A DNA stretch of 64,000 nt from Ligula intestinalis (GCA_036362985.1 JAYGXS010000002.1:98328116-98392115), one strand, 5' to 3'. Numbered from the stretch's first letter, positions 31,735 through 44,583 are shown. The notes: generated by a model not told the origin, from the letters alone. A program made the numbers and translations.

Positions 31735-34641
31735 ATAACGATAGCCATAGCCCTGTCACTCGAAACACACTAGATGTCAAAGTGCTTAATGCCAGGTCCA
31801 TTATAAATAAAATGGCTCAACTTCGAGCTATCGCTTTCGAGATGATGCCCGATGTTATATGCATAACAGAATCTTTGACCCATCCAATCATTTCTGACTC
31901 CTCCCTTATCATAGACGAGTATGATTTCTATCGTCACGATCGCATTAATAAGCGTGGTGGTGGTAGTCTTCTCTATATAAGAACATCATTTAGGCACTTT
32001 CCGTTTCATCTAAATAGCACATCCTTCTCTGGAAATTACTGTTTCCCCTCTATTATCCTGTCGCCCCAGCTAAAGGCGAATATCGGATGTGTATATAATC
32101 CTCCTAACTCTTCAACTGAAGAAGATGCAAATTTGTGTGAAATATTCAAGTTTATTTCAGAATCCACTTTTGAAGTTAAAATTATTGCTGGAGATTTTAA
32201 TTTTCCTGAAATCAACTGGCTTTCAAACTATTGTCAACATAGATTTCAGCCTTTCCTAGAAACCATTTATTTTTCTAACTCGTCTCAACTTGTTAGTTCT
32301 CCAACAAGAGAGAATCATATGCTAGATTTGATTTACACAAATGTTATTGCCCCTTTCTTCGTTGATTTTAGGCAGGACATCTTCCAACGTGATCACACAT
32401 TAATTCACTGTTGCCTTCCGCTTCCTTTTATGGAAAAGGCTAGTGCTAGTCGTACCTATCACGCGTATGACCTCGCAGATATTAGCTCAATCAACAATTT
32501 TCTTGACTCATTAGATTGGCAGAGCCTCTCCTCCATTAACGACGCTGCATATCTTTCTGAACTCATGTCGGTCGTTTCTAATAAAATAATGGAATTTTTT
32601 GCCACTAAAACAGCGAAATCCTACACACCGGAATCGACCGTCTCTCATTTTATTTTGCCCAGACTAAAGAAATTGAGGAGGCAGCTGAAAGCTAGATCTA
32701 CTAGTTCGCTGTCTGTGCATCTAAGGATCGCAGAGATATTCGAATTAGCTTCAAATATTAGTCTTGCACGTGACCAGCACATTGAATTTTACGCCCTGAG
32801 CGAGTCAAACTCTGCAAAATCGGCTGCACAACTGTTTCGTCGTAGGTTGTCCTCAAAACGAGGAAGTGAAATACCCCCATTTCTTAATGAAAAAAAAAAA
32901 AGATTTGTACTAGATGAGTCTGATAAGGCTGAATTATTCAATGCTTCCTTTGTGAAGCATTTAACGAAAGAATCCGAACCGGTCCCGTCCATTCAACCAT
33001 ACTCAGACTACTCTCGGGAACTCTGATTTCTCCATAGAATTAATTCATAAGCAGATAATTTGTCTAAAAACTCGCACTATTCGGGAACTGATGGTATCCC
33101 CAATTCAGTTATCAAAAGTGTCGACCTTTCCCAGTATATTTTCAGTCTATCTCTTAAATGGTTACTTTCCTGACACTTGGAAGACATCCATTATTCTTCA
33201 AGTCTTTAAATCAGACTCTCGTTCAGACACAAATAACTACCACGGTGTACATAAAACCCCGGCCCTAGCTAGACTTCTGGAGAAGATAATTTTTAATCAA
33301 ATTCTCGACTTTTGCCTAAAAAATAAGCTTTTAAGTGACTCGCAGCATGGTTTTCTACCTGGAAGATCATGCGAGACGTGTCATTTAGCTTTTCTGAACC
33401 ACGTCACTTCCCTCCGTAACCAGCAGCAATTCGTGGTTGTTATCTACTTTGACCTAAGCAAAGCCTTTGACAAGGTACCGCACAGATGGCTTCTGGTAAA
33501 ATTGGAAGCCATTGGCATCCGTCTCCCTCTCCTTGACTTCATCGGTTCCTACTTGTGTAACCGAAGCCAGAAGGTCCAGACAGGTAATAGTTACTCCACT
33601 TTTCAGCTGATCACGAGTGGCGTTTTTCAAGGCACTGTCTTGGTTCCTTAACTCTTCATTCTATACATAAGCGAAATTTCGACTGCTCTAAAAAATTCAC
33701 ACAATCTTATTTATGCAGACGACTGAAAATGCATATGCTCATTTCATAAGGACACGGCAAGTATATGCGTGGATAAAATAAATGCGGACCTACATACACT
33801 CTCACGTTTTAGTGCTACCTGGCAGATTGAATTCTCTCCATCCAAGTTTAGTTTCATGTGTTTTGGTTCTGCCAAGCTTCATCGTCGCCTAGTCTTTCAA
33901 AATACTCCACTTTAGAACGATCCACTGTAAAATGCTTAAGTCTAAGCCACAAAAATAAACTAGCATTGTCGCGTCATGCGGATCGAATATCTGCGAATTT
34001 TGCAGGGATATGTGGTTTTACATCTTCCTACTGGAAATAAAGTTAAAAAATTATCGCATGTATGTTCTATCCATCCTAGGATACTGCTGTCCCCTATTTG
34101 GTCTAATGAACGCTTCTGACCGCGGTAAGAGTGAAAATGTACAGAGGGTATTTATTCGCAAAATATTACCTCTTCCTCGATCAACTCTTTCTTATACGGA
34201 GAGATGTCCGTTAGCGCACATGACATTTCTTTGGGTCAGAAGACTCGAAGCGGGCCTCTGTTTCCTCTTTCGCGTTAACTCCACCCCCAACCTTCCACGA
34301 ATCGACGCTCTTATTCCCGCAGATAGACCTTATGCCACTCGTAATTCCTCCAGGATTATTGCACCCCCTTAAGCTCCACTTCGAACCATTCTCAGTTCTT
34401 TGCCTCAAAATATGCTTTCGTGTGGAATAGTATTCCCCTCGAAATTAGGCTGTCGTCTGACTTAGCATATTTTAAAGTCAAATTACGTAAACACTTAACT
34501 TCGGAAGATATAAAGTCCTTGTTATCTGTCTCCTTCCCAAACACACGACTTTTGGACTTTGAAAAGGGTCCCGCTGGTATCAGAGGTGGTTATGTTTACA
34601 TCCAATTTTTTCCATACATGTCTATTTCTTCCTCCTTTTAG
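31731..34641 (+). pseudogene. ORF2 endonuclease-reverse transcriptase of family A
   Basis: It starts MNNDSHSPVTRN at the ATGA overlap. The endonuclease is VKVLNARSIINKMAQLRAI, DVICITES, RINKRGGGSLLYI, IIAGDFNFPEINW, then RDHTLIHCC replacing the usual SDH. RT continues WKTSIILQVFKSDS, QHGFLPGRSCETCHLAF, VVIYFDLSKAFDKVPHRW, SGVFQGTVLVP-stop and an intact YADD at 33711-33722 followed at once by TGA. The C-terminal part reads LSYTERCPLAHMTFLWVRRL and ATRNSSRII. Frameshifts lie near 33005, 33080, 33830, 34000 and 34370. Confidence 0.83.
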
Positions 34642-35087
34642 TGATATTTGCTACGATGTTTTGTCCATTTCTCTGTCCAGTCATCATTGCCGTTTTCTCC
34701 ATTTTCCGTTTTACAACCCTGACGATAGGCTTCATGGTCTTTAGTCATGCTCGTGGCGGTTCTGCTTTTTTCGCCAGCTAGTCGGTAAACTCCGCAGTCT
34801 ACAAGGTCACATCTCCGGCGTTTCGTTGATGATCAGGTGACCTTTGCCAATCACTCTCTTGTCGACCCTGTTGTCCGCGATGGCCTCCTCCAGCACACGT
34901 CCCTGATGGTTGATCATGAAGCCAGTCGGGCGGTGTAACAATGGTGAATGACAGCCCCTGCTGTTATATGATTTCTCAAATTAAAAGAAGCGTTTCCAAC
35001 ACTCATTAGTTCGCATCAACTGTCCTGTCTCATTCGCACTACAATCAATCCTCTCAACCAACCTTCCTAGCTTGGTTAAAACAGTTT

Positions 35088-35157
35088 TTTCTCCTACGTT
35101 TTGTCTATTTAAGCGGGGGTTCGCTGAACTCCACCACAGCATAAATGGTAGGAGTTT
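35088..35157 (+). other. 3'-UTR stem motif of family A
   Basis: TCTCCTAC...GTAGGAG with a loop holding GGTTCGCTGAACTC. Counterparts occur at about 12470-12525 (plus), 27690-27765 (minus) and 62430-62495 (minus). Its position near the 3' end suggests a recognition structure for target-primed reverse transcription. Confidence 0.5.
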
Positions 35158-35400
35158 TTTTCACTGCTTCCTCCTTAGTTCACCATGCGTTGAGTTCTAT
35201 TTTTAAACGACAATATGTTAGTGAATATGAATTAATCTACCAACACTACTAAACGCTCCCTCTGTCTATGTGGTTGTTTTATGGAGAGCAGCATCAATGA
35301 ACTTTTTATTTATTTTCTCACAGCACTAAGTTTACAATGACGAGGCCCTCCGTGCCTAAAATATAAAATATATTTATTTATTATTATTTATTTAAGGGGG

Positions 35401-36059
35401 CCAGCACGAAGCCAGCTCTAAACAGTACCATGCCAGCTTCCAAAATAAGCCTGTCTCTGGTGAAGTTGAGAAAAACACAAAGTTACAGGCCATTCCTATA
35501 AAAAGCTCGGAGTCTTCCGATGACAGAAGGTCTAGAAATATATCAGGGGTTTCCCTTAGTCGCCAAACCTGCACAGTTGTTCAAGTCCCACCTGAGTCAA
35601 ATGGCACTTTTCCGAAGGAAACGACGGATGCGGACGCTGAACAGTTTTGCGGCCTGGTTTAAGACATTTTTGACAGCGAAAGACAGGAGAAGTGCATGCA
35701 GCCCTCAGCATAGGCAAACACGTTACTGAACAGTCGGAAACTGTCCGACTTCGAACTTTAAAGACAGTAGTGGGTAACAAAAACAGTTGAAATCGGTTTT
35801 GTACCGGAAAACAGCCCTCCACCACTCACATAAGACGTTGTTTTTCAGCTGGACTACTCTCCAGCGAAATTACGGGGATGAGAGAGAGCTGAAGAGAGCA
35901 ATCTGACTATCGTCAGTTAACAAATAATACAGAAAACCATCATCGTGCTGTGTAAGCAGCCAATTCCGATGACGGCAGCGGTCATTAGTACTGGCAAACT
36001 GGCGCCCAAACAAATTGGATACTGCGGACTCTCGCCGACTAGAATATATGTATAAAAAG
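35401..36059. other. Spacer between CR1-like elements
   Basis: Only shadow-like short frames. It may include the 5' UTR of the next element. Confidence 0.35.
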
Positions 36060-37389
36060 CTTAGAGACTATTCTCGAAGTTTGATTTACTTCTAATGCAG
36101 CTAGTCGATGGGTTTCCTGATGTTATAGCAATATCAGAAACGTGGCTGTCAGAAAGCATCAGTGATTCTAAAGTGGCGCTAACCGGATACCAACGATTTG
36201 GACGAGACCAAGTGGAACGCCCGCGTGGAGGAGATGCTATGTATATAAAGGAAAAATTAGGTGCTTGCGAGAGGCTTGAAAGGAGAACCCATGGTATCGA
36301 GGCTATTTGGCTGACAACTTAGGCACGGGGGTCGCAGCCCCTGGAAGTGGTGACCACCTACCGACCACCGCGGTTAGACACTAATAAAGATGCGTGTTTA
36401 TTGGAATGAATAACGGAGATAGGTAGTCGACTTGATGATGTACTCACGGGTGACTGCAATGCACACAGCATCATTTGAAAAAAATTGTGGGCACATTTTC
36501 TAAGAACACCTTTGATCGGTATCTTCTAAGAACATCACTTGAGGCTTTTCTCACACAACACGCCCTTGTTCCAACTAGAACACACACAAGGCAACAGGCT
36601 ACTTGTGTAGACGAACTCTTCACCAAACATCCCGACAGTTAAGACGAGGTATGCTGTTTAACTTCACTCGGTCGGAGTGATGACGCTGTATTTTCAAGGG
36701 ATTATTGTCTATATTCGTTAGCTCCTACAGTTGATGAACCAAGGCCGAATAAATAGCGAAGCGACTTCTCTTAAATGAGAGCACAGGCATCATAAAAAGT
36801 TGGAGCATTCGTTTTGCCGGGGATGTCGCTAAGAACTGGAATAAATTCAAGCAATGGTTGTTGCATTGTCCACTTTCAGTGCCCAAGCTATCTAGCCAAC
36901 CTCAATGGCTGAAAATAAATCTCAAAAAAGAGATCAATAAAAATGAAAGCTATGAAAGACGTTTTGCAACACAAGCCGCAACGAAGCTATTGAACAGTAA
37001 AAAATCCAGCGGAACAAGGTAAGCAATGGCATACAATAGGTGAATGGACTTCGAGAGCGATTTAATTTGTCGGGCTGTAAAAAAATCTTAAGTTGATATA
37101 ACGTAAGTTTAGGAAAAGCACACGCAACAGGAACCCGACCTTTAGCTCTACGGTGAAAAATACGGTTTGTCTCAAATGTCCGTTCAGAAAAAAGACAAGT
37201 ACGAATCACCCGAAGTGGATAAACTAAAACTCGAAGGCCGCTTTTAAAAAACAAAACCGCTTCTGGAGACGCTACAGATTAACCGACTCCGATAAATGCT
37301 TTCAGGAGTATAAGCAACAACATACAATTTCTAAAAGATAAGCTACTAAACTGCGCAAGAAATACGAGTTTAACATATAACACAAGTCG
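36060..37389 (+). pseudogene. Family-C endonuclease and linker, degenerate
   Basis: The frame 36095-36322 reads DVIAISETWLSESISDS and RPRGGDAMYIKEKL, the first APE endonuclease blocks. Later blocks are scattered across frames with many stops (for example TGDCNAHS near 36450, where GD-N is expected). No ORF1 was recognised. Confidence 0.68.
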
Positions 37390-39321
37390 TTGGAACACCC
37401 CACGATCTTGTACGGTTACATACGAAGCACGAATAGATCTCAGGAACTGATCCCTGCCCTTAGATCAGCCAATGGACAACTGGTGACCGAAGACCAGATG
37501 AAAGCTTCCCTCCTCTCCGATTTCTTTGAATCCGTCTACACCCGAGAACCTACAACTTTTGCTGACGGTCCGTCCGTTCATCGACCGATAACTGCACCCT
37601 TACCCTCCTCCTTATTGCCCAAAAAAGAGGACCTTGAGTTTTCACACAACACTGCCAGGGCCGAATAACTCCAACTTAAGCCTGCCAAATCACCTGGGCC
37701 GGACAAAATTCCTGCACTAGCACTGAGAAAATTAGCTAACGAACTATGCAAAACCCTGGCTGCCTTCTTCCAGAAATCTTTTGACGAAGGCGAACTCCCA
37801 GAAGAATGGAAGTGGGCAAACTTCATCGCGATCTATAAGGGAGGTTCGCGACTTGATTGCGAAAATTTCCGTCCTGTCAGTCTAACTTGCATCGCATGCA
37901 AAGAAATGGAGAGCATTATTAAGAAGCATTTAACGTATTTCCTCGAAAGCAACAAAATACTATGTGATAGACAGCACGGCTTTCGACCAGGACGCTATTG
38001 CCTCACGAGTGCTCTTTACTCACAGGAGAAGTGGACAAAGGCCGCTGATAAAGGCTATCCAATTGATGTTATATTCTTTGACGTCAAAAAGGCCGTCGAT
38101 AGGGTACCACACAAGCTTCGTCTGCAGAAGATTTGGGACGTGGGAATCGAAGGAAAAATGTATAAATGGATAAGTAGTTTCTTGTCCCTCAGAGAACAAA
38201 GGGTCGTTGTCGGAAACTCAACGTCAGAATAGACAATGGTCGAGAGTGGTGTACCACAAGGCTCAGTTTTGAGTCCGCTGCTATTCCTGATTTACGTAAA
38301 CGACTGTTTCAATGAGCTTGATGGCGCAGCTGTCATGTTTGCGGATGACATAAAAATATGGGCTGAAATTAGGTGCGCCGACGACGCAAAGAGACTACAG
38401 TCGAACATCGATAAACTGGTTATCTGCTCGTCCACGTGGCTTCTTAACTTCAATGTATCCAAGTGTCTTGTTCTACACATAAGCCCGAAATGAAAAGTGC
38501 CACCGAAAGACAGTGATTTCATCAATGGTACCGCATTGAACGAGGTTGAGACACACAAAGATCTGGGTATATGGACAATCGCGAACTTGATGCAAACAGA
38601 GCACTGTAAAACGTCCGTCCAGAAGGCAACTTGTACCCTGCACTGGATCAGACGAGCGTCAAAAATCTTTCCAGCGGAACTCTTTGGAAAAATATTTGGT
38701 ACCTTTGTGAGACCACATTTTGAATACGGAATGTCAGTTTGGACACCGTGGTTGAAGAAAGATGTGGAGCTTCTTGAACAAGTGCAACGCAGGGAGAGAA
38801 AGATGGTCGACGGTCTCAGGGACTTACCATATCAGGAGAGATTGATAAAACTTGACCTTTTTCCTTTGTCTTACAGGACCGTTCAGTGTAGCCTGCTCTG
38901 GACATTCCGGATAATCCGGGGACACATTTCCTCCCTAGAATTGGAGGATTTCTTCCAATTAGCCACCACAACTCACCTGCGTGGCCATCCTTACAAGGTC
39001 ACAAACGAACGCACCCGATTAGTCCTCCGAAAATATTTCTTCAGTCAACGCGTGGTCTGGCCTAGGAACTTGCTACCAAGTGAAATGGTTTCCGCTAACA
39101 CAATTGCGGAATTTAAAAGAAGACTTGATGTGCTTTTATTTGACAAAAAGGCGACTTTTACAACACGATGTCCTACTGTCAGCACTGTGAACAATTTTTC
39201 TGGCTTAAGACCGTTTTCATTCTTTTCAATGAAAATTCACTCGAAATTCTGTAATGATATCACATATGCTCCCCCCGACTGCACATTAACTGTAAGAATA
39301 ACCTTGTTTGCGTTACATTAA
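37390..39321 (+). pseudogene. Reverse transcriptase of family C, single frame with three nonsense codons
   Basis: One reading frame runs 644 codons with stops only at 37666-37668 (TAA), 38230-38232 (TAG) and 38491-38493 (TGA). Blocks: SPGPDKIPALALRKLANEL, EWKWANFIAIYKGGS, NFRPVSLTCIACKEMESI, DRQHGFRPGRYC, DVIFFDVKKAVDRVPHK, SGVPQGSVLSPLLFLIYVND, MFADDIKIWAEI (intact FADD, about 38338), WLLNFNVSKCLVLHI, ETHKDLGIW, FVRPHFEYGMSVW, LEQVQRR and HLRGHPYKV. All three nonsense codons are single substitutions away from sense. This is the RT closest to intact in the window. Confidence 0.87.
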
Positions 39322-39379
39322 TAGGGTCCTCAAGGGCATTTCTTGCCTGTTACCTTTAAAATATACATATATATATAAA

Positions 39380-41045
39380 GGCTGCTGGTCACCAGGAGTT
39401 TTTCCATTGTTGGTGACATCAAGGCCCCTGCAATTGAATGGAACAACCTGACATTGGAGGTAGCGTCAACTTTCTTTAGTTCTAAATGAATTGATCTCAT
39501 GCATGACCTTATTCTGGTTCAGAAGGTTAAGGGCATAACCAGATTTCGAGAAAGCCATCAGGCTAGTTATTTGGATCTCATTCTTACGAAGGATTTATCC
39601 AACATAGATGAAGTGCATTCAGGTGCTCCGCTCGGTAAGAGTGAACATACGACGCTTATGTGGGATTACTCAACCCATACTCAATGGCTGAGGAAAACGG
39701 AGGAAAAGCTGAACATAAAGAAGGCAGATCTTAATTCAATGAAGAATGCACTATCGTCAGTGAATTGGGCCTGCCTGCTCAAATGGGATCCGGAGGAGGA
39801 TTGGACATCACTCAAGAGGGTTTCATTAGATCTGATTAAGCGCTTTTGTCCTATGAAGGTACACAATACGACTAGTCGTCCTGCCTGGTTGACGAGAGAC
39901 TTTGGCAGGCAACTGAAGAAGAAGAATAAGAATAGGAAATTGATGTTATTCAGGAAAACTGGGTCGCCAGTACAACTTGAGGAATTCCGACGCCAAAGAA
40001 ATGCAGTCAACAAATCAATTCACCAGGCCAGGAGAAACTATGAATCAATAATCCTCCAACATGCTAAAGAAAAGCCCAACATTCTATTCCGCTTTACGAA
40101 CAGTAAATTAAAAACTAGGATCCTGTGGCAATACTTAAGAATGATGATGGCGGAGAAGTTTTTGAAAATGACGAGAAAGCCGAGTAATTTAGCCGGTTCT
40201 TTGCCTCGGTATTCACTAAAAAAACCGAGCTTCATTTTGATAATACCAACAGGGCTGTTGTAAACGCCGGTCCGGCACTTCATTCTCTACTATTCCCAAC
40301 ATCTGTAGTTGAGAGGGAGCTGCAGGGCCTCACAGAAGCAAATTCATCCAGTCCAGACAATATACCAGCCAAGTTCTTGAAAGAATTGGCAGGCGAACTC
40401 TCAGAGCCCCTAGAACATACCCTTCGTTCTTCATTTAAACTAGAAAAACTGCCATCTGAATGGAAAATGGCAAATATCTACCCGATATACAAGGGCGGAG
40501 CCAGAACTGAGGTCAACAATTACCGGCCTGTCAGCCTAACTTGCATTTGCTGTAAGGTGATGGAAACGATATGTAAGAAGACGACAATGGAGTTCTTGGA
40601 GGAGAACAGCCTACTGTCAGGGCTCCAACACAGCTTCAGACAGAACCATTCTTGTTTTTCCAGCCTTATATTCTCCACTAAGAAGTGGACTCGCGCAGTG
40701 GATGAAGATGATAAGGTTGACGTCATCTATACGGACTTCAAGAATGCTTTCAACAGCGTTTTACATAGACGTCTAATGTATAAATGGTATGAATTTGGCA
40801 TAAGATGAAACCTGCTGGCATGGATCGCGGATTTTCTCAAAGAGCGATCGTTAACTGTGTGCATTGGTGACTCAAAGTCAAACCCTACATCTGTGCTGAG
40901 TGGCGTCCCCCAAGGCTCTGTCTTTGGGCCACTGCACTTCGTTATCTATACCAACGACTGAGTCAACGACGTGGGTTGCAGCGCTCTCATGTTTGTCGAC
41001 GACGTTAAACTCTAGAGAGCCATCAGATCTGACGCCGATAGGAAA
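39380..41045 (+). mobile_element. CR1-like family B, 5'- and 3'-truncated copy
   Basis: It starts inside the endonuclease (HSGAPLGKSEHTTLMWDY), passes RDFGRQLKKKNKNRKLMLF without microsatellite expansion, and runs through RT blocks SEWKMANIYPIYKGGARTEV, NNYRPVSLTC, DVIYTDFKNAFNSVLHRRLM and SGVPQGSVFGPL to the FVDD catalytic box (about 40995). Then it stops abruptly near 41045. Frameshift near 40270; TGA at 40806-40808 replaces a Gly codon. Confidence 0.83.
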
Positions 41046-41189
41046 GCACGTAAGTCATCAATCTTCCTGCTAATTGTTCTTTCAGAAAGTTCCATATGGT
41101 ACATATGCATAACCATATCATCAGTGACAGTGTGATTGGCCAAACTGGTGATCTGCTGCATTTGTATATAAAAATTAGATCCTAGACCA

Positions 41190-41322
41190 TGAGATGATTT
41201 CACTCAATGAGGCCTCTGCATCTTTTAGACCTAATTTTCACGAACGACAATTTTTCCCTTTTCGTTGACTACAATCAGAATCTCTTACAAAGTTACCATA
41301 CCTTAATCCATTGTTGTCTTCG
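41190..41322 (+). pseudogene. Family-A endonuclease scrap
   Basis: LLDLIFTNDNFSLFVDYNQN followed by HTLIHCCL matches LDLIYTN...HTLIHCCL of the 31.7-kb ORF2. It is about 130 bp long and ends where the 0.7-kb repeat begins. Confidence 0.7.
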
Positions 41323-42037
41323 GCGAAAATCTAAAAAGGGCGAAAAACAAATCAGGCTCAAATTGAGCTCCACTCGAAGTAGATTTGCGGGTGCCGAACT
41401 TGTAAACTTTGAGTTCTTTCTTCCGGCGGACAGAAAGCGCGCTGGTTCATTAAAAGTGGTCTTTTGGACGTCTTTTTGGAATATTGGAAGCTCATTATTT
41501 AAAATAGAAACATGTGGTTAATATATTACTGCAAAATTCATAAAATAGCCATATGTAATGGTAACTTTAACAATCTGGAAATAAATGTGAACGACAGACT
41601 GTGTTGGGGGCGGTATACTTGAGTAATGAATTAAACAACCCGCCTATCACGTCTAACTATCTGAGTAAATATATGTATTTGTATGGTTGGTTGATGTCAG
41701 CTGCCCTTATAAAATTTATTGGGGTACATTTTTAACATCATCCCTAACCCGTACAAGAAAAAGCAGACTTGTTTAAGTTGTAGGGTGTTCGCTGAGCCTA
41801 GGCGTAAGCATGTCTTTCCTCTGTGAAATCGTATCTGCGTGATAAGGATTTTCGGCTTAAGAATCGTACTGTACAAATTCAGGTTTGTTAGTCGACTTTT
41901 ATTTTGTACCTTTTTCAATTTTGGCGCCAAACGTCATCGCTACATAGTTAACACATCGAATTATCGTAACAAAATGGTACGAATTTTATGGAGGTATTTC
42001 TTAAATTCCCTTTCCCCTCCATCAGCTTCTCCACACC
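41323..42037 (-). repeat. Dispersed 0.7-kb repeat, copy 2 (inverted)
   Basis: Reverse complement of 22489-23199. Ends are AGCTTCTCCACACC on the right and GCGAAAATCTAAAA on the left. Confidence 0.8.
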
Positions 42038-43202
42038 ACATACTTTTATTCCAACTAAAACTTCTTTTATACAAGATGGCTACCAATGAAAAAGCTGTCT
42101 ACAGTTGAAATCATCCAGAAAAATCTTAGCATACAGCAGATATAGCAAAACCTCAGCAAAAGCCTCAAAATGACGAAGCAGTCAATTCCGAAAAACCTGC
42201 AGTTATATACTTGCCCGCTAAAGGCGACATTTTTTAAAATATTATCTACAGACGCTAACAAAACCCCATTGCAATCCAACTAACTCATGAGAAATGCGTT
42301 GTTAGCAGGACACCTTGTTGTTGCACGCCACTTTAAGCTGTGTTTATGACTTGACATGCACCTGCGGATGTACGTTCACAATTGCAATTCGCAACCTAAG
42401 CAAACGAGCACTTACATAGTTAATTTTTGAAAGAAGATACTCAATGAAGTGAATTAAACTGAAGAAGCTTAAATGAACGCTTGCCAGATAAAGCCCATTC
42501 TGTAGACCCCAAAAGTCTTTTCTGCGTGGTTTTATACGAACAACTCGTACCTTACACTATGTGTAGGCAGTCTACGAAATGAGGCATAAACCAGGCCTAC
42601 AGTTGTAGCGGGTGGCGAACGGCACAATGCCATAGTAACACACGATATCTGTTTACAAATTCCCGTTTTCAACCATTGTTTTGGACATTATTCCCCCATT
42701 TTTGCTACCCCAATGTCTTAACATTCATACATAAGTGATACGCCTCCGAAGAATTTTGTCTAGACATTCAGTTTCCATCAACAGTTGTGGATGGATTCAA
42801 ATTTGCATTAGAGCTTTCGTTATTAACGTTATTCAATGAGTGGGAGCAACTGATGAGTACTCTTGAAATAAACGGATCCAATATATTTTGCTTTTAACAA
42901 AATATGCAAAATTTCATAAGTAAAAAGGTGCTACAAACATAGGCATATGTTTATTGTCCGATATACATGTAAAATATTAAGGCAGGTTCATTTCGAAATT
43001 CTTATCCATTTGTCTGGCGAACATTTACAGGCATGTGCAACTTATTAACAGAAAAATTGGACTAACTTCGTCTTGAGTAATAAAGCATAACACACATGAC
43101 ATTGTTCATGTCCCTTACAGTTTCTGTTCGGTACACACTTACGTACGTGTGCGCGTGTCTTACGCTACTATAATCAGTATCTAGGACGTAGATACACGTC
43201 AT
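42038..43202. other. Unassigned AT-rich region
   Basis: No coding family, tRNA or repeat partner was recognised. Confidence 0.4.
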
Positions 43203-44177
43203 TGTACAGAAGACGCCGTTGATCATGCAATATTTTGACATAGGCGAAAGACTACTACTCATTCACTTATAAGAATTGACTACAGTTGTGACACTAATTA
43301 TTGTTAAGTCTATTCTGAAATCATTTTAGACAAGATAGGATGCCACCTTTTTAACGAGCTTCGTTGATAACCACAAGCAAAACGTATCTATTGTAAAAAC
43401 ACACTTCTCAAATAGTATGCCATTTTATAATTTATTTTGACTGCCTTTATAATTTTCGAAGATAAAAAAAATTATTTCTTGTATATGTTTGATAGCAAAT
43501 TACGTCTTCTTTAAATGCTATACTTGCTGGCTTTTGGTTTTAAAAAGTTGCCCAATAGCTGAGTAATTGTCTACCCTAGTGACTGCTATACTCGAAGTCA
43601 AGGATAAGAAACTGCGCACTGTGAACATCTTGTTTAAAGAAAAGAACGTTCCCACATACAATCTGAAGAAGAGGTCACATTTTTGCCATAAAATACAAAA
43701 ATAGACGTGGAACCTATTTAATGCAGTCAAGGTAGCGTTAATAAACTGACATATATGATGTTTTATGAAAAACCCCTCACAGTTGCAGAAAATCTCATAG
43801 TTAGCAACTTTTTTAAACCCACAAACTTCACTGCCTTCAAGTATAAAATTAAAAGACGGCGTTATTTGTTATCAAAATAGACGGGTAACAATTTCTTTAG
43901 CTGTGGTTTCCATAAAATATATTTGAATTTATAAACGGAGTCAAAATCTATGATAAAAATGCATACTATTTACGTAGTCAGTTTTTAAAATACATGCGTT
44001 TTTGTACGAGTTGAAACAAAGCTTTTTTATAAGCCGGCCTCCTGTTTTGTCTAAAATGACTTCAGAATAGACTACACAATCATCACTATCACAAATGGAG
44101 TCAATTCTGCTTGGCAAAATAGTATAAGTCGTTCGTATATGTCAAAATATTGCATGATCAACGACGTCTACTGTACA
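43203..44177. mobile_element. Foldback element 1 with long inverted arms
   Basis: The left arm (43203 to about 43550) starts TGTACAGAAGACGCCGTTGA. The right arm (about 43800-44177) is its imperfect reverse complement, ending TCAACGACGTCTACTGTACA. A ~250-bp non-repeated centre lies between. A second copy lies at 44584-45584 in the opposite orientation. No transposase is encoded, so it would be non-autonomous. Target-site duplications could not be fixed. Confidence 0.75.
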
Positions 44178-44583
44178 TATCCGTGGGAAAACCAATGGAG
44201 TATAGGGCTGGAATACCTTCTAAGGATGTGATAAGGATCACAACTAAGTATACAGAAAGTATTCACACGCATCAGTTTGAGTTTATTTGAGGATTATGTA
44301 GGTGGATTGCCCCTGAGTTCTCTGTTTGTGCATGTGTGTCGTGATAGAATTAGGTGATGGCTACAATAAAATATGTAGCTGGAGTACTTTTTACGTGTGT
44401 GGTGCGTAATAAAACAGAGCACGCAGAAAACGTGCAAATGCCTATACACATTATTATGGGACATTTAAGCGAATTCTTGTTGCGTGCGTGGTGACTCCGG
44501 CAGGGCTTCCTGTGCTACCGCCATTTACCAATTCGTGCAAATTTTGTAATGTTTGCCGTGTTGGTATAAGAAAAGTGCTTAAA

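Larger units (their letters stand above)
30240..35400 (+). mobile_element. CR1-like family A, near full length but degenerate
   Basis: Contains ORF1 (30332-31734), ORF2 (31731-34641), a 3' UTR with the TCTCCTA...GTAGGAG stem motif (35088-35157) and an ATTT/ATT-rich tail (about 35355-35400). ORF order, the ATGA ORF1-ORF2 overlap and length (about 5.1 kb) fit a complete CR1-like element. It is broken by many frameshifts and stops. Confidence 0.83.
36060..39380 (+). mobile_element. CR1-like non-LTR retrotransposon, family C
   Basis: The element has an endonuclease start near 36095, a degenerate endonuclease/linker to 37390, a well-kept RT (37390-39321), then a 40-bp 3' UTR and a (TA)n tail (39361-39379). 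The 5' end is uncertain. Family-B sequence follows the tail without a spacer. Confidence 0.83.

Noticed and set aside
41060..41203. Minus-strand frame resembling a retroviral-type gag segment (SLANHTVTDDMVMHMYHMEL)
   Set aside because: Too short, with no zinc knuckle, protease or pol nearby; resemblance could be chance.
22489..42037. A Polinton/Maverick-type giant transposon
   Set aside because: Size and inverted ends fit superficially, but no polymerase B, integrase, ATPase or capsid-type frame was seen inside; the content is retroelement debris.
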